Numbered from the stretch's first letter, positions 33,740 through 43,971 are shown. The stretch: DNA of 64,000 nt from Rhizobium sp. CC-YZS058 (GCF_034720595.1 NZ_JAYESJ010000001.1:1018001-1082000); one strand, 5' to 3'. Program-made: numbers and translations. The notes: generated by a model not told the origin, from the letters alone.

Positions 33740-35233
33740 ATGAGCGGCTATGTCTTGGCGATCGATCAGGGCACCACGTCGACGCGGGCGATCGTTTTTG
33801 ACGGCGCGCAGAGGGTGGTGGGCTCCGGGCAGAAGGAGTTCACCCAGCACTTTCCGCGCTCGGGCTGGGTCGAGCATGATCCGGACGAGATCTGGGACAC
33901 CGTGGTCGAGACCGTTCGCCAGGCCATTAGGAAAGCCGGGATCGAGGCGCATGAGATCGCCGGGATCGGCATCACGAACCAGCGCGAAACGGTGGTGGTC
34001 TGGGAGAAGGAGACAGGCAAGCCGATCCATCCGGCCATCGTCTGGCAGGACCGGCGCACCGCTGCCTATTGCGACAAGCTGAAGAAGCAGGGTCTGGAAA
34101 AGACCTTCACGCGCAAGACCGGCCTGCTGCTCGACCCCTATTTCTCCGGCACCAAACTGTCCTGGATGCTCGCCAATGTGAAGGGAGCGCGAGCCCGCGC
34201 GGCGCGCGGCGATCTTCTGTTCGGCACGATCGATACGTTTCTCATCTGGCGGCTGACCGGCGGGCGCTCCTTCTTCACCGATGCCACCAACGCTTCGCGC
34301 ACGCTGATGTACGACATCGCCCGCAATGCATGGGACGAGGATCTCCTCGAAATCCTGCGCGTGCCGCGCGCCATGCTGCCGGAGGTGAAGGATTGCGCGG
34401 CGAATTTCGGACTGACCGAGGCGAGCCTGTTCGGCGCCGAAATCCCCATCCTCGGGGTTGCCGGCGACCAGCATGCCGCGACCATCGGCCAGGCCTGTTT
34501 CGAGCCGGGCATGGTCAAATCCACCTATGGCACCGGCTGCTTCGCCGTGCTGAACACCGGGCGCGACATCGTGCGCTCCAAGAACCGTTTGCTGACGACG
34601 ATCGCCTATCGGCTGGACGGCGAGACGACCTATGCGCTGGAAGGGTCGATCTTCGTGGCCGGCGCTGCCGTGCAATGGCTGCGCGACGGCATGAAGATGA
34701 TCAAGGCGGCGCCGGACACGGGCACGCTCGCCGATCAGGCGGACCCTACCCAGGACGTCTACCTCGTGCCGGCCTTCACCGGCCTCGGCGCCCCGCACTG
34801 GGACCCCGATGCCCGCGGCGCCATCTTCGGCCTGACGCGCAACACCGGTCCGGCCGAGCTTGCCAAGGCCGCGCTGGAAGCTGTCTGCTACCAGACCCGC
34901 GACCTGACCGACGCCATGCACCGCGACTGGAAAAGCGAGGGGGCGGATACGGTTCTGCGCGTCGATGGCGGCATGGTCGCCTCCGACTGGACCATGCAGC
35001 GCCTGGCCGACCTTTTGGATGCGCCCGTCGACCGGCCTGTGATCCTGGAAACAACGGCGCTCGGCGCGGCCTGGCTGGCCGGCAGCCGGGCCGGCGTCTG
35101 GCCCGATCGCGAGACCTTTGCCCGCACCTGGGCGCGCGATCGGCGCTTCGAACCGCAGATGGACGAGAAAACCCGCCGCGAGAAGATCCGCGGCTGGAAG
35201 GAGGCCGTAAAGCGGACCCTGACGGTGGGCTGA
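33740..35233 (+). CDS. glpK: Glycerol kinase
   Basis: 497 residues of the FGGY kinase family. The N-terminal ATP loop is [16 protein letters not shown], followed by [27 protein letters not shown] (substrate region, given here as separate conserved words NQRET and IVWQDRR), GVAGDQHAA and the C-terminal DGGMVASDW and [10 protein letters not shown]. It phosphorylates glycerol to glycerol-3-phosphate. The ATG at 33740 follows GGGGAGG. No glycerol transporter or dehydrogenase gene is adjacent. Confidence 0.95.
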   Translation: MSGYVLAIDQGTTSTRAIVFDGAQRVVGSGQKEFTQHFPRSGWVEHDPDEIWDTVVETVRQAIRKAGIEAHEIAGIGITNQRETVVVWEKETGKPIHPAIVWQDRRTAAYCDKLKKQGLEKTFTRKTGLLLDPYFSGTKLSWMLANVKGARARAARGDLLFGTIDTFLIWRLTGGRSFFTDATNASRTLMYDIARNAWDEDLLEILRVPRAMLPEVKDCAANFGLTEASLFGAEIPILGVAGDQHAATIGQACFEPGMVKSTYGTGCFAVLNTGRDIVRSKNRLLTTIAYRLDGETTYALEGSIFVAGAAVQWLRDGMKMIKAAPDTGTLADQADPTQDVYLVPAFTGLGAPHWDPDARGAIFGLTRNTGPAELAKAALEAVCYQTRDLTDAMHRDWKSEGADTVLRVDGGMVASDWTMQRLADLLDAPVDRPVILETTALGAAWLAGSRAGVWPDRETFARTWARDRRFEPQMDEKTRREKIRGWKEAVKRTLTVG

Positions 35234-35334
35234 CCGAGCGCGAGCCAGCGCTTGAAGCGGCCGCCGCTCTGCATTAGGCTCGTCTCATCAAGGCGCTGCC
35301 GCGCAGGCTGGTTTGCCAGGAGACGAGGTGCCCC

Positions 35335-35625
35335 ATGACCATGATCTACAGCCGACACGACCTGCAGAACGACGCTTCCGCAGCGGTGCGCGCAACCGAG
35401 AGCGGGCCGGTGATCATCACGGAAAACGGCAGCTCGGCTTATGTTCTTCTGTCTTTGAAGGATTATGAAGCTCTCGGTGGCGCGTCTTCGGCCTCTTCGC
35501 CCGGTGACAAGCGTTCCGCCTACGCAGCCCTTTCGAAGCCGGAATTCGAAGCTCTGGCCGAGGTCGATCTCGACCTGCCGCCGCGCACGGCGGACGGGCA
35601 CACGCGGGTGGCGGACCTCGACTGA
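35335..35625 (+). CDS. Phd/YefM-family antitoxin
   Basis: 96 residues starting at 35335 (GAGG upstream). The N-terminal half is a Phd/YefM fold: YSRHDLQNDASAAVRATESG, then PVIITENGSSAYVLLSLKDYEAL. The C-terminal part, rich in Pro/Asp (DLDLPPRTADGHTRVADLD), would occupy the toxin active site. It overlaps the PIN toxin gene by one base (TGATG). The pair is a type II toxin-antitoxin module and probably self-regulated. Confidence 0.88.
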   Translation: MTMIYSRHDLQNDASAAVRATESGPVIITENGSSAYVLLSLKDYEALGGASSASSPGDKRSAYAALSKPEFEALAEVDLDLPPRTADGHTRVADLD

Positions 35626-36053
35626 TGTTTCTGCTCGACACGAATGTCGTGTCCGAGATGCGAAAGATCGCAAGAGGAACGTGCGACGCAGCGGTGGCCG
35701 CCTGGCTGCAGCGGGCGGCCCCGTCGGAACTTTATCTTTCAGTGGTCTCGGTGCTTGAACTGGAGATCGGCTATGGCCGCTTGCTCCGTCGTGACGCACG
35801 TCAGGCGCAACTGTTGAAGGCCTGGCTGTCCGATGCGGTCTATCCTCTTTTCGCCGAGCGAATTCTGTTCATCGATGTGGAAATCGCGCAGATCTGCGCC
35901 TCGCTGCATGTTCCCGACAAGCGGCCCGAGAATGATGCCCTGATCGCAGCGACGGCCATGCGGCATGATTTGACGGTGGTCACCCGCAATACGGCCGACT
36001 TCAAGGCAATTTCCGTGTCTCTCCTCAACCCATGGTCTACGGCTTCCACCTGA
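35625..36053 (+). CDS. vapC: VapC-family PIN-domain toxin
   Basis: 142 residues. PIN-domain acidic residues are visible in [10 protein letters not shown] (D5), [10 protein letters not shown] (Glu near 45), [10 protein letters not shown] (Asp near 104) and TRNTADF (Asp near 126), the set needed for Mg-dependent RNase activity. Family members cut tRNA or other RNA and are blocked by the adjacent antitoxin. No truncation is seen, so the module looks intact. Confidence 0.88.
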   Translation: MFLLDTNVVSEMRKIARGTCDAAVAAWLQRAAPSELYLSVVSVLELEIGYGRLLRRDARQAQLLKAWLSDAVYPLFAERILFIDVEIAQICASLHVPDKRPENDALIAATAMRHDLTVVTRNTADFKAISVSLLNPWSTAST

Positions 36054-36145
36054 TTTGGGAAACGCACTGTTCCACGCGTCGAGATAGGCAAGCCTCCCTT
36101 CGCTCCCTATGTAAGGAAGAACGACAGGCAGGCAGGACGAAGACC

Positions 36146-37204
36146 ATGGAACTGGGGCTTTACACATTCGGGGATGTCGATCCCAATGCGCCGGACAAGG
36201 GGCGGGAAGGGGAGCGGCGGCTGCGGGAGCTGATCGAGGAGATCGAGCTTGCCGATCAGGTCGGCCTCGATGTCTTCGGGCTCGGGGAGCATCACCGCCC
36301 GGATTATGCCGTCTCGGCCCCTGCCGTGATTCTTGCTGCTGCGGCGGCACGCACGTCGCGCATCCGGTTGACGAGCGCGGTGACGGTGCTGTCCTCGGAG
36401 GACCCGGTGCGGGTCTTCCAGCAGTTTTCGACGCTGGATCTTCTGTCCGGCGGCCGGGCCGAGATGATGGCCGGCCGCGGCTCCTTCATCGAATCCTTCC
36501 CGCTCTTCGGCCAGTCGCTCGATGATTACGACGATCTCTTCTCCGAAAAGCTCGATCTGCTGATCCACCTGCGCGAACAGGCGGTCATCACCTGGTCCGG
36601 GACCATGCGGTCGGCGATCCACGGGCGCGGCGTCTATCCGCGTCCCCTGCAGGATCCGCTGCCGCTCTGGATCGCGGTCGGCGGCACGCCGCAATCGGTC
36701 GCCCGCGCCGGTGCGCTCGGCCTGCCCATGGCGCTTGCCATCATCGGCGGCGAGCCGGCGCGCTTTGCGCCGCTGTTCGAGCTTTACCGCGAGGCCGCGA
36801 GGCGTGCCGGCCAGGAGCCCTCCCGCCTCAAGACCAGCGTCAACGTGCATGGCTTCATCGCCGACAGCACGCAGGCAGCAGCCGATCAGTTCTATGGTCC
36901 TCAGGCGGAGGTGATGAACCGCATCGGCCGCGAGCGGGGCTGGGGGCCGACGAGCCGCGCCCAGTTCGACCAGGCGATCTCGCCGCGCGGCAATCTGTTC
37001 CTCGGCGATCCGGACATGGTGGCGGAGAAGATTATCCGCCATGCGAAACTCTTCCGCAACGACCGCTTCCTGCTGCAGATGGCAATCGGCCTGATGCCGC
37101 ATGCGCAGATCATGCGCGGGATCGAGCTCTACGGCACGAAGGTGGCGCCGCTCGTGCGCGCCGCGCTGGCTGAAAGCGCTGAGGCGCCTGTTGCGGCGCA
37201 GTAA
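36146..37204 (+). CDS. LLM-class flavin-dependent monooxygenase
   Basis: 352 residues from the ATG at 36146; upstream in-frame codons overlap vapC and are not conserved. Luciferase-like fold with [14 protein letters not shown] at the start, [18 protein letters not shown], and [21 protein letters not shown], matching the Atu2307/SP_0267 group of LLM oxidoreductases. It would use reduced FMN and O2. The substrate is not known. It has no obvious partner flavin reductase nearby. Confidence 0.85.
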   Translation: MELGLYTFGDVDPNAPDKGREGERRLRELIEEIELADQVGLDVFGLGEHHRPDYAVSAPAVILAAAAARTSRIRLTSAVTVLSSEDPVRVFQQFSTLDLLSGGRAEMMAGRGSFIESFPLFGQSLDDYDDLFSEKLDLLIHLREQAVITWSGTMRSAIHGRGVYPRPLQDPLPLWIAVGGTPQSVARAGALGLPMALAIIGGEPARFAPLFELYREAARRAGQEPSRLKTSVNVHGFIADSTQAAADQFYGPQAEVMNRIGRERGWGPTSRAQFDQAISPRGNLFLGDPDMVAEKIIRHAKLFRNDRFLLQMAIGLMPHAQIMRGIELYGTKVAPLVRAALAESAEAPVAAQ

Positions 37205-37301
37205 AGGGCCGCAACCACTTTATCCCGCGCCTGGCAGGGCCTAGATAGGGCGGAGCCAATCCGGAGCAGGACGCCGCCTGCTCGAATGCGAAAGTCCAGA
37301 C

Positions 37302-38057
37302 ATGATCCTTGAGTCCGCCGACGATCTCGAACGCCTGAAGGAGATCGGCCGCATCTGCGCCGAGGCGGTGGCGGTCATGGGGGCCGCGATCGAGCCGGGC
37401 ATGACCACGGCCGAGCTCGATGCGATCGGCCGGAAGCTGCTGGAAGACGCGGGTGCGCAGTCGGCGCCGGAACTGTCCTACAAATTCCCGGGCGCCACCT
37501 GCATCAGCGTCAACGAGGAGGTGGCTCACGGCATCCCCGGACCGCGGGTGTTTCAGCCGGGCGATCTCGTGAATATCGATGTGTCGGCCGAAAAGGCCGG
37601 GTTCTTCGCCGATACCGGCGCCTCCTTCGCCGTGCCGCCGGTCAAGCGCGAGATCGAGCGCCTGTGCCGCGATGGCAAGAGGGCGCTCTGGGTCGGTCTG
37701 AACGAGGTGCGCAGCGGGCGCCCGCTCGCCTCCATCGGCAATGCGATCGGGGCTTTCGCCCGCAAGAACCGCTATACGCTCGTCACCAACCTCTCCAGCC
37801 ACGGTGTCGGCCGCTCGCTCCACGAACACCCGACCGAAATCGCCACCTGGCCGGACCCGCAGGAAAAGCGGCGGATGGAGGAGGGCATGGTCTTCACCAT
37901 CGAACCCTTCCTCTCGCTCGGCGCCGAATGGGCGGAGGGGAGCGACGGCGACGATCCCTGGACCCTCTACAGCGAACCCCGCGCGCCGACCGTGCAATAT
38001 GAACACACGGTGGTGGTGACGAAAAACGGGCCGTTGGTGGTGACGCTGGCGGGGTGA
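37302..38057 (+). CDS. map: Methionine aminopeptidase, type I
   Basis: 251 residues. Metal ligands and active-site histidine are all present: CISVNEEVAHGIPG (His), LVNIDVSAEKAGFFADTGASF (two Asp, written as NIDVSAE and ADTGASF), SSHGVGRSLHEHP (His), FTIEPF (Glu) and VQYEHTVVV (Glu). It removes the initiator methionine from new proteins. Alphaproteobacteria often have two or more map genes, and this may not be the only copy. It stands alone between the monooxygenase and bacA. Confidence 0.92.
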   Translation: MILESADDLERLKEIGRICAEAVAVMGAAIEPGMTTAELDAIGRKLLEDAGAQSAPELSYKFPGATCISVNEEVAHGIPGPRVFQPGDLVNIDVSAEKAGFFADTGASFAVPPVKREIERLCRDGKRALWVGLNEVRSGRPLASIGNAIGAFARKNRYTLVTNLSSHGVGRSLHEHPTEIATWPDPQEKRRMEEGMVFTIEPFLSLGAEWAEGSDGDDPWTLYSEPRAPTVQYEHTVVVTKNGPLVVTLAG

Positions 38058-38255
38058 AGTGACCGTTTCGCGCTCCTTTCCCGCGCGGGTTCATCCCATC
38101 GCTCTGTGCCTTGGTACGGCGTTTCAGCAAAGTCCGATTAAATCGCCGTAATGATCGCGGCATACGATTGTTGCGGCGCGGGTTTTCGCCTAGTTTTGCC
38201 GCACTGCGTTCGCCTCCGCGGCCGCCCGGCTGCTCATTCAACGAAAGCCCGCGCC

Positions 38256-39527
38256 TTGTTCGTTTCCTTCTTCCCCTATCCGCGTTATTTTTTTCCGTCC
38301 GTCGTCCTGTGGTCTCTGATTGCCATCGCCGCCTGGTACGCAGGCGCCAGCGAGTTCGGCAACCTCATCGGGCTGCCGTCGCTGCCCGAAGGACAGGAGC
38401 CGATCATTGGCGTATCTGTCTTCTGGTCACCGCCCTTCCTGTGGTTCTATCTCTATTACGGGCTGATGGTCGCGCTGTTCGCGGCCTTCTGGTTCACCTA
38501 TCGGCCGCATCCCTGGCAAAACTGGTCGATCCTCGGCACGGCATTGATCATCTTCAACACTTATTTTTCGGTTCAGGTCAGCGTGGCCATCAATGCCTGG
38601 TATGGGCCTTTCTATGACATGATCCAGCAGGCGCTGGCACGCACGGCGCCCGTCACGGCGGATCAGTTGTATATCGGCATGATCGGCTTTGCCGGCATCG
38701 CCTTCGTTGCCGTCACGGTCGGCGTGCTCAACCTTTTCTTCGTCAGCCATTATGTCTTCCGCTGGCGTACGGCGATGAACGATTTTTACATGTCCCACTG
38801 GGACAAGCTTCGCAGCATCGAGGGCGCCTCCCAGCGCGTGCAGGACGATACGATGCGGTTCTCGCGGACGATGGAGGGGCTTGGCGTCAACCTGGTCAGC
38901 TCCATCATGACGCTGATCGCCTTCATGCCGGTGCTGTTCAAGTTCTCGGCCACCGTCACCGAATTGCCGTTCGTCGGCGCAATTCCGCACGCGCTCGTTT
39001 GGGCGGCCATTTCTTGGGCCCTGTTCGGCACGATTTTCCTCGCTCTGGTCGGCATCAAGCTTCCGGGACTGGAGTTCAGGAACCAGCGTGTCGAAGCGGC
39101 CTATCGTAAGGAACTGGTGTATGGTGAGGACGATCCGAACCGCGCCGATCCGATCACGGTACGGGAGCTCTTCGCCAATGTGCGGAAAAATTACTTCCGC
39201 CTCTACTTCCATTACATGTATTTCAACATCGCCCGCATCTTCTACTTGCAGGCGGACAATCTGTTCGGGACCTTCGTCCTCGTTCCCTCCATCGTCGCCG
39301 GCAAGCTCTCGCTCGGCGTGATGAACCAGATCCTGAACGTGTTCGGTCAGGTTCGAGAATCTTTCCAGTATCTCGTGAATTCCTGGACAACGATCGTCGA
39401 GCTCCTCTCGATCTACAAGCGTCTGCGCGCCTTCGAGGCGGCCATCGAAGGCGAGCCGCTGCCGGAGATCGACCAGCGCTATATGCAGGGTCAGGCCGAA
39501 GACGGACCCGGCATCGCCGCCCGCTGA
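38256..39527 (+). CDS. bacA: BacA/SbmA peptide transporter
   Basis: 423 residues from a TTG at 38256, giving the conserved opening (M)[19 protein letters not shown]; upstream in-frame codons have no family match and no better ribosome site. About seven hydrophobic segments; family words include [31 protein letters not shown], and [16 protein letters not shown]. BacA/SbmA are proton-driven inner-membrane importers of antimicrobial peptides. In rhizobia BacA is needed for bacteroid survival against plant NCR peptides and for very-long-chain fatty acid modification of lipid A. A hairpin terminator follows. Confidence 0.92.
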   Translation: MFVSFFPYPRYFFPSVVLWSLIAIAAWYAGASEFGNLIGLPSLPEGQEPIIGVSVFWSPPFLWFYLYYGLMVALFAAFWFTYRPHPWQNWSILGTALIIFNTYFSVQVSVAINAWYGPFYDMIQQALARTAPVTADQLYIGMIGFAGIAFVAVTVGVLNLFFVSHYVFRWRTAMNDFYMSHWDKLRSIEGASQRVQDDTMRFSRTMEGLGVNLVSSIMTLIAFMPVLFKFSATVTELPFVGAIPHALVWAAISWALFGTIFLALVGIKLPGLEFRNQRVEAAYRKELVYGEDDPNRADPITVRELFANVRKNYFRLYFHYMYFNIARIFYLQADNLFGTFVLVPSIVAGKLSLGVMNQILNVFGQVRESFQYLVNSWTTIVELLSIYKRLRAFEAAIEGEPLPEIDQRYMQGQAEDGPGIAAR

Positions 39528-39536
39528 CCCGGCCTC

Positions 39537-39573
39537 GGGCATTTCCGGTAAAGCCCAAGCTCCGGAAATGCTC
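39537..39573 (+). terminator. Hairpin terminator after bacA
   Basis: GCATTTCCGG (39539-39548) pairs perfectly with CCGGAAATGC (39562-39571), extended by one wobble and one GC pair, then TCTTTG. It lies between convergent bacA and the deacetylase gene and may serve both. Confidence 0.65.
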
Positions 39574-39636
39574 TTTGCCCTGTGATTGCCGAGCAGCCGG
39601 ACGTTGGACCGCTGACGCCCTCCTGCTGCACGCGCC

Positions 39637-40824
39637 CTAGAACGCCGAGGGGTCCGTCTTGCGGCGGGCTTCGATCAGCGGCAGGGCTTCGTGATAGCTG
39701 ACGCAGGCCACGTCCGGCTTTCGGCAGGTTTCGCTCAAGAACCGGTCGAGCGCGTGCCAATAGGCGCCGCCATTCATCTCCACGAAGTGAAAGCCGAGCT
39801 GCAGGGGAATGCGTCGTCCGGCATATTCGGCCTCGAAGGCCTGGCGATAGGCTTTCAGCGTCCGCTCCTCGAAGAGCGCCGAATCCTTGCGGTTTTCGAC
39901 GCCCATTGAGTGTCGGACGAAGAGATTGTAGTCCATGCCGATGACCCGTCGCGCCGAGGGGCCTTCGGCGATCAGCGGCAGGCCGAAGCGCGGCAGGCCG
40001 TCTTCGGCCGTCGGCCAGGCCGGGCCTTTGGTGACCAAGCTTGCATCATAGGCATAGCCCGCCATGCGCTCGGCCGGCACCAGACCATCGCTGGTGGAAA
40101 GATAGGGCGCGCGGAAGCCTTGGACCGACCGGCCAAGCGCGGCCCACCCCTCCGGTTTCTCTGCATCGATCCCCGCCGTCGCCCAGGCGCCATCGAAAGC
40201 CGCGTGGAACGCCTTGAACTCGGCAGTCCAGTCCGTCTTGCTCCAGAGCTTGCCGTCGAAATGGCCGCAGCCATGGCTGCCGATTTCGTGGCCGGCCTCG
40301 TGTGCCCGCCAGATATGGCGAACCCTCGCGGCAATCTCCTCGCGCGACTGGGCAAAGCCGACATTGGAAGCGCCCGGCTTGTGACCGGCCGCCTTGTAGG
40401 CGCGGCCGCCCTCGGCCTTGGTCATCAGAAAGGTGCAGGAGAGGAAATAGGTGAAATGCGCCCCGGTGCGCGCGCCCATCTCCAGGCTCTTTTCCCAAAG
40501 CCGGTTGTCGTGCGCGCCGTCGAAGGAAATGATGACGAGCTGGGCCCGGGTCTTGTCCGCGGCGCTGTCCCCTGTGGTGGCCGGCGCGCCATCGGCGCCC
40601 TGCGGGCCGCGCAGGGTTTCCGAGGAGAGAGGGGAGGAGGTTGCTCCCGTTGGCGATGCCTCGCCCGACGGAGGTGCGGCGGTTTGATCGCCGAGCGTTT
40701 CCGGCGCGCGCTGCTCGGCGGCCGGGCCGGGCAGGTCGTCCATCGGCTGCGCCAGGGCCGGCTGCAGGCCGAGGCTGAGGGAGAGGGCGAGAAGCGGATA
40801 ACGGGCGGGCAGGCGAAAGGGCAT
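39637..40824 (-). CDS. Secreted polysaccharide-deacetylase-like protein
   Basis: 395 residues from the ATG at 40822-40824 (start MPFRLPARYPLLALSLSLG); an ATG at 40869 would add 15 residues. The start is followed by a signal peptide ending ALAQP. A Pro/Ala/Ser-rich linker follows (about 26-85). The catalytic domain carries VIISFDGAHDN (the usual metal-binding DD reduced to D.AHD), EIGSHGCGHFDG (metal-binding histidines) and FRAPYLST. It is probably a periplasmic or surface deacetylase of a glycan or peptidoglycan; the substrate is unknown. It is divergent from the NnrU gene. Confidence 0.82.
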   Translation of the reverse strand: MPFRLPARYPLLALSLSLGLQPALAQPMDDLPGPAAEQRAPETLGDQTAAPPSGEASPTGATSSPLSSETLRGPQGADGAPATTGDSAADKTRAQLVIISFDGAHDNRLWEKSLEMGARTGAHFTYFLSCTFLMTKAEGGRAYKAAGHKPGASNVGFAQSREEIAARVRHIWRAHEAGHEIGSHGCGHFDGKLWSKTDWTAEFKAFHAAFDGAWATAGIDAEKPEGWAALGRSVQGFRAPYLSTSDGLVPAERMAGYAYDASLVTKGPAWPTAEDGLPRFGLPLIAEGPSARRVIGMDYNLFVRHSMGVENRKDSALFEERTLKAYRQAFEAEYAGRRIPLQLGFHFVEMNGGAYWHALDRFLSETCRKPDVACVSYHEALPLIEARRKTDPSAF

Positions 40825-40960
40825 GGGGGCGAGGCCTTGACGGGGGAGGGGCAGGGCCGCTTGCGGCATCAATGCGGCAATCCTTTGAATTGCGTGGAAA
40901 TTCCTGCGGGCTCCAGCTAGGGTCGGCGCAGTCTTGCCTTGCCGCCCTTCGGAGATCCTC

Positions 40961-41548
40961 ATGGCGCTTCTCATCCTCGGTATCGTCCTTTTTCTCGGCA
41001 TCCACCTGACGCAAGCCTTCGTGCCGGATTTCCGGGCCCGCATGGTGGCCCGCATCGGCGAAGGCGGCTGGAAGGGTCTCTACAGTCTGGTCAGCCTGGT
41101 CGGGCTCTGTCTCATCATCTACGGCTATGGCGAGGCGCGGCTGACGACCGGCGTCCTGTACACACCGCCGGTCTTCCTGCGCCATATCGCGCTTCTCCTC
41201 ATGCTCATTTCCTTCGTCATCCTGGCGGCAGGCTTACTGCCTGCCGGCCATATCGCGACGAAGACCAAGCATCCGCAGGTCCTGGCCGTGAAGATCTGGG
41301 CCTTCGCCCATCTTCTTGCCAATGGCGAAACCAATTCCATCGTTCTCTTCGGCGCCTTCCTTGCCTGGGGCGTGCTGGTGCGCATCTCGCTCAAGCGCCG
41401 CGAACGGGCGGGCGACCGTGTGCTGCCGACGTTCCGCTCCGCGCGCTACGACCTGTTCGCGGTGGCGATCGGCGTCCTCGCCTATCTCGCCTTCATCTGG
41501 CGCCTGCATGAGTGGCTGATCGGCGTCCAGCCGATCGCGATGGGCTGA
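40961..41548 (+). CDS. NnrU-family membrane protein
   Basis: 195 residues from the ATG at 40961 (GGAG upstream), with about six hydrophobic segments. Family words include LFLGIHLTQAF, GLYSLVSLVGL and HIALLLMLISFVILAAG, then HPQVLAVKIWAFAHLLANG. NnrU proteins are linked to nitric oxide/nitrite metabolism in denitrifiers and to carotenoid isomerase-like proteins in plants; the molecular role is unsettled. No denitrification genes are adjacent, so a nitrogen-oxide role here is not supported by context. Confidence 0.85.
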   Translation: MALLILGIVLFLGIHLTQAFVPDFRARMVARIGEGGWKGLYSLVSLVGLCLIIYGYGEARLTTGVLYTPPVFLRHIALLLMLISFVILAAGLLPAGHIATKTKHPQVLAVKIWAFAHLLANGETNSIVLFGAFLAWGVLVRISLKRRERAGDRVLPTFRSARYDLFAVAIGVLAYLAFIWRLHEWLIGVQPIAMG

Positions 41549-41700
41549 GAGACCGGCCTGCGGAATGCCCCGTTCACGCAGGCGTGGCCTGCGAAATGGG
41601 CCAGCCCCCTTACAATGGCGACAAAATAGGCTAGAAGCGCGCCTTAACGCTCAAGGCAGCGACGAAAACTCCAAGGGAAGGCCGGTCAGCCGGAACGGTA

Positions 41701-42450
41701 ATGGCGCATCAGAACGACAGTTTCATTCGCGAGGTGAACGAAGAGCTCCGCTCCGAGCAGGTGCGGGCGGTCTGGACCCGCTATGGCGGCATTCTCATCG
41801 CGCTTGCCGTTCTCATCGTCGTGGGCACGATCGGCAAGGTCGCTTATGATTATTGGGAAGAGAGCTCGGCCTCGGCTTCGGGCGATGCCTTCCTGGCGGC
41901 CCTGACGCTCGCCAAGGACAACAAGCCCGACGAGGCGCTGGCGGCCCTGCAGAAGCTGGAGGCCGATGGCCACGGCGCCTATCCGCTGCTCGCCCGCATG
42001 CGGGCCGCGACGCTGCAGGCGCAGAAGGGCGATGCCGCCGCCGCGGCCGCCGCCTTCAAGGCCATCGCCGATGATGCCAGCGTCGAGCAGCCCGTGCGCG
42101 ATGCCGCGCGCCTGCGCAGCGCCTATCTGCTCGTCGATGCCGGCAGCTATGCCCAGGTGCAGGGCGAGGTCGAGAGCCTTGCCGTCGCCGGCAACGGCAT
42201 GCGCCATTCCGCCCGCGAGGTGCTGGGTCTCGCTGCCATGAAGGCCGGCGACATGACCAAGGCCCGCGACTGGTTCCAGCAGATCATCGATGACGCGGAA
42301 GCGCCGCGCAACCTCGCCAACCGTGCCCAGATGATGCTCGACGTCATCGCCTCTAGTGGAATGAAATCGACATTTGATACCCACTTGCAGCGAGCTCGAG
42401 AATCAAATGTCAATTTCGTAAATTCCACTAGAAAACATGACCTTGCCTAG
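41701..42450 (+). CDS. YfgM-like TPR membrane protein with repeat-derived C-terminus
   Basis: 249 residues. Residues 1-24 are cytoplasmic (HQNDSFIREVNEELRSEQ), about 27-50 form one transmembrane helix (YGGILIALAVLIVVGTIGKV), and about 55-215 are Ala-rich tetratricopeptide-like helices on the outside. It belongs to the YfgM/DUF2133 family, ancillary to the Sec translocon, and precedes der as is usual. From residue 218 the reading frame runs through palindromic repeat 1, so the last 32 residues are encoded by the repeat and spacer. The TAG stop is provided by the CTAG end of repeat 2. The original C-terminus has been replaced or extended. Confidence 0.85.
   Translation: MAHQNDSFIREVNEELRSEQVRAVWTRYGGILIALAVLIVVGTIGKVAYDYWEESSASASGDAFLAALTLAKDNKPDEALAALQKLEADGHGAYPLLARMRAATLQAQKGDAAAAAAAFKAIADDASVEQPVRDAARLRSAYLLVDAGSYAQVQGEVESLAVAGNGMRHSAREVLGLAAMKAGDMTKARDWFQQIIDDAEAPRNLANRAQMMLDVIASSGMKSTFDTHLQRARESNVNFVNSTRKHDLA
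42353..42431 (-). repeat. Palindromic repeat, copy 1 (79 bp)
   Basis: Bounded by CTAGTGG and CCACTAG. The two arms pair over about 26 bp, with one 4-nt bulge and one wobble, around a loop of about 23 nt. Assigned to the minus strand because its reverse complement aligns end to end with copy 2. Shared core words (in that orientation) are CTAGTGG, TTAC/TTAT, TTGACATTTG, CTGCAAG, CAAATGTC and CCACTAG. It is translated as part of the upstream gene. Confidence 0.88.
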
Positions 42451-42522
42451 TGGTCCTTATGATTTTGACATTTGCCTCCAGGGTTCTGCAAGCGGTGGCA
42501 AATGTCAAAATCGGACCACTAG
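42447..42522 (+). repeat. Palindromic repeat, copy 2 (76 bp)
   Basis: Bounded by CTAGTGG and CCACTAG, with a 26-bp perfect stem interrupted only by a 4-nt TTAT bulge. It is inverted relative to copy 1 and 15 bp away. It differs from copy 1 at seven base pairs that change on both arms together. Its first bases give the stop codon of the YfgM-like gene; it ends 27 bp before der. Confidence 0.88.
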
Positions 42523-42549
42523 CGGCAAAGCCGCCTGATCGGACGTTCC

Positions 42550-43971
42550 ATGAGTTTCACCGTCGCCATTGTCGGCCGTCCCAATGTCGGCAAGTCCACC
42601 TTGTTCAATCGGCTGGTCGGCCGCAAGCTGGCGCTTGTCGACGATACGCCCGGTGTGACGCGCGACCGGCGGCCGGGGGAGGCGCGGCTGATCGACCTGC
42701 GCTTCACGATCATCGACACGGCTGGACTCGAGCAGTCTGGTCCCGAGACCCTGCAGGGCCGCATGTGGGCGCAGACGGAAGCGGCAATCGACGAGGCCGA
42801 CCTTTCGCTCTTCGTCGTCGATGCCAAGGCGGGGTTGACGCCCGCCGACGAGACGCTGGCCGAAATGCTGCGCCGGCGCGGCAAGCCGGTGGTGCTCGTC
42901 GCCAACAAATCGGAAGCACGCGGCTCGGATGCCGGCTTCTACGATGCCTTCACGCTGGGCCTTGGCGATCCCTGCCCGATTTCGGCCGAACATGGGCAAG
43001 GAATGCTCGATCTGCGCGACGCGATCGTCGCCGCAATCGGCGAGGACCGCGCCTATCCGCCTGACGTGGACGAGGCGGAAACCGATATCGACGTACGCGA
43101 CAAGCCGGGCGAAGAGGCGGACGAGGTCGAGCCAGTCTATGACGACAGCAAGCCGCTGCGCGTCACCATCATCGGCCGCCCGAATGCCGGCAAGTCGACG
43201 CTGATCAACCGCTTCCTCGGCGAGGACCGGCTGTTGACCGGACCGGAAGCCGGGATCACGCGCGATTCCATTTCCGTCGAATGGGAATGGCGCGGCCGCA
43301 CCATCAAGATGTTCGATACGGCCGGTATGCGCCGCAAGGCGCGCGTGCAGGAGAAGCTCGAGAAGCTCTCCGTCGCCGACAGCCTGCGCTCGATCCGCTT
43401 TGCCGAATCCGTCGTCATCGTCTTCGATGCCACCATCCCCTTCGAGAAGCAGGACCTGCAGCTCGTCGACTTGGTGATCCGCGAGGGCCGCGCCGCCGTG
43501 CTCGCCTTCAACAAATGGGACCTGATCGACGATCCGCAGGCCCTGCTTGCCGATCTGCGCGAAAAGACCGAGCGGCTCCTGCCGCAGGCTCGCGGCATCC
43601 GCGCCGTGCCGATCTCCGGCCAGACCGGCTACGGGCTCGACAAGCTGATGCAGTCGATCATCGACACCGACAAGGTCTGGAACCGGCGTATCTCGACCGC
43701 GCGGCTCAATCGCTGGCTGGAAAGCCAGCAGATCCAGCATCCGCCACCGGCCGTCTCCGGCCGCCGGCTGAAGCTGAAATATATGACGCAGGTGAAAGCC
43801 CGGCCGCCAGGCTTCATGATCTCCTGCACCCGGCCGGATGCCGTGCCGGAAAGCTATATCCGCTATCTCACCAACGGCCTGCGCACGGACTTCGACATGC
43901 CGGGCGTGCCGATCCGTCTGCACTTGCGCGCTTCCGAAAATCCCTTCGAGGACCGCAAGAAGAAGCGCTGA
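42550..43971 (+). CDS. der: GTPase Der (EngA)
   Basis: 473 residues with two tandem GTPase domains and a C-terminal KH-like domain. G1 loops: GRPNVGKST (about 9-17) and GRPNAGKST (about 211-219). DTAG and NKxD motifs occur in each ([28 protein letters not shown]). The first NKxD reads NKSE, a mild deviation. Der is essential for 50S ribosome assembly. The upstream palindromes sit only 27 bp before the start and are probably in its mRNA. Confidence 0.94.
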   Translation: MSFTVAIVGRPNVGKSTLFNRLVGRKLALVDDTPGVTRDRRPGEARLIDLRFTIIDTAGLEQSGPETLQGRMWAQTEAAIDEADLSLFVVDAKAGLTPADETLAEMLRRRGKPVVLVANKSEARGSDAGFYDAFTLGLGDPCPISAEHGQGMLDLRDAIVAAIGEDRAYPPDVDEAETDIDVRDKPGEEADEVEPVYDDSKPLRVTIIGRPNAGKSTLINRFLGEDRLLTGPEAGITRDSISVEWEWRGRTIKMFDTAGMRRKARVQEKLEKLSVADSLRSIRFAESVVIVFDATIPFEKQDLQLVDLVIREGRAAVLAFNKWDLIDDPQALLADLREKTERLLPQARGIRAVPISGQTGYGLDKLMQSIIDTDKVWNRRISTARLNRWLESQQIQHPPPAVSGRRLKLKYMTQVKARPPGFMISCTRPDAVPESYIRYLTNGLRTDFDMPGVPIRLHLRASENPFEDRKKKR

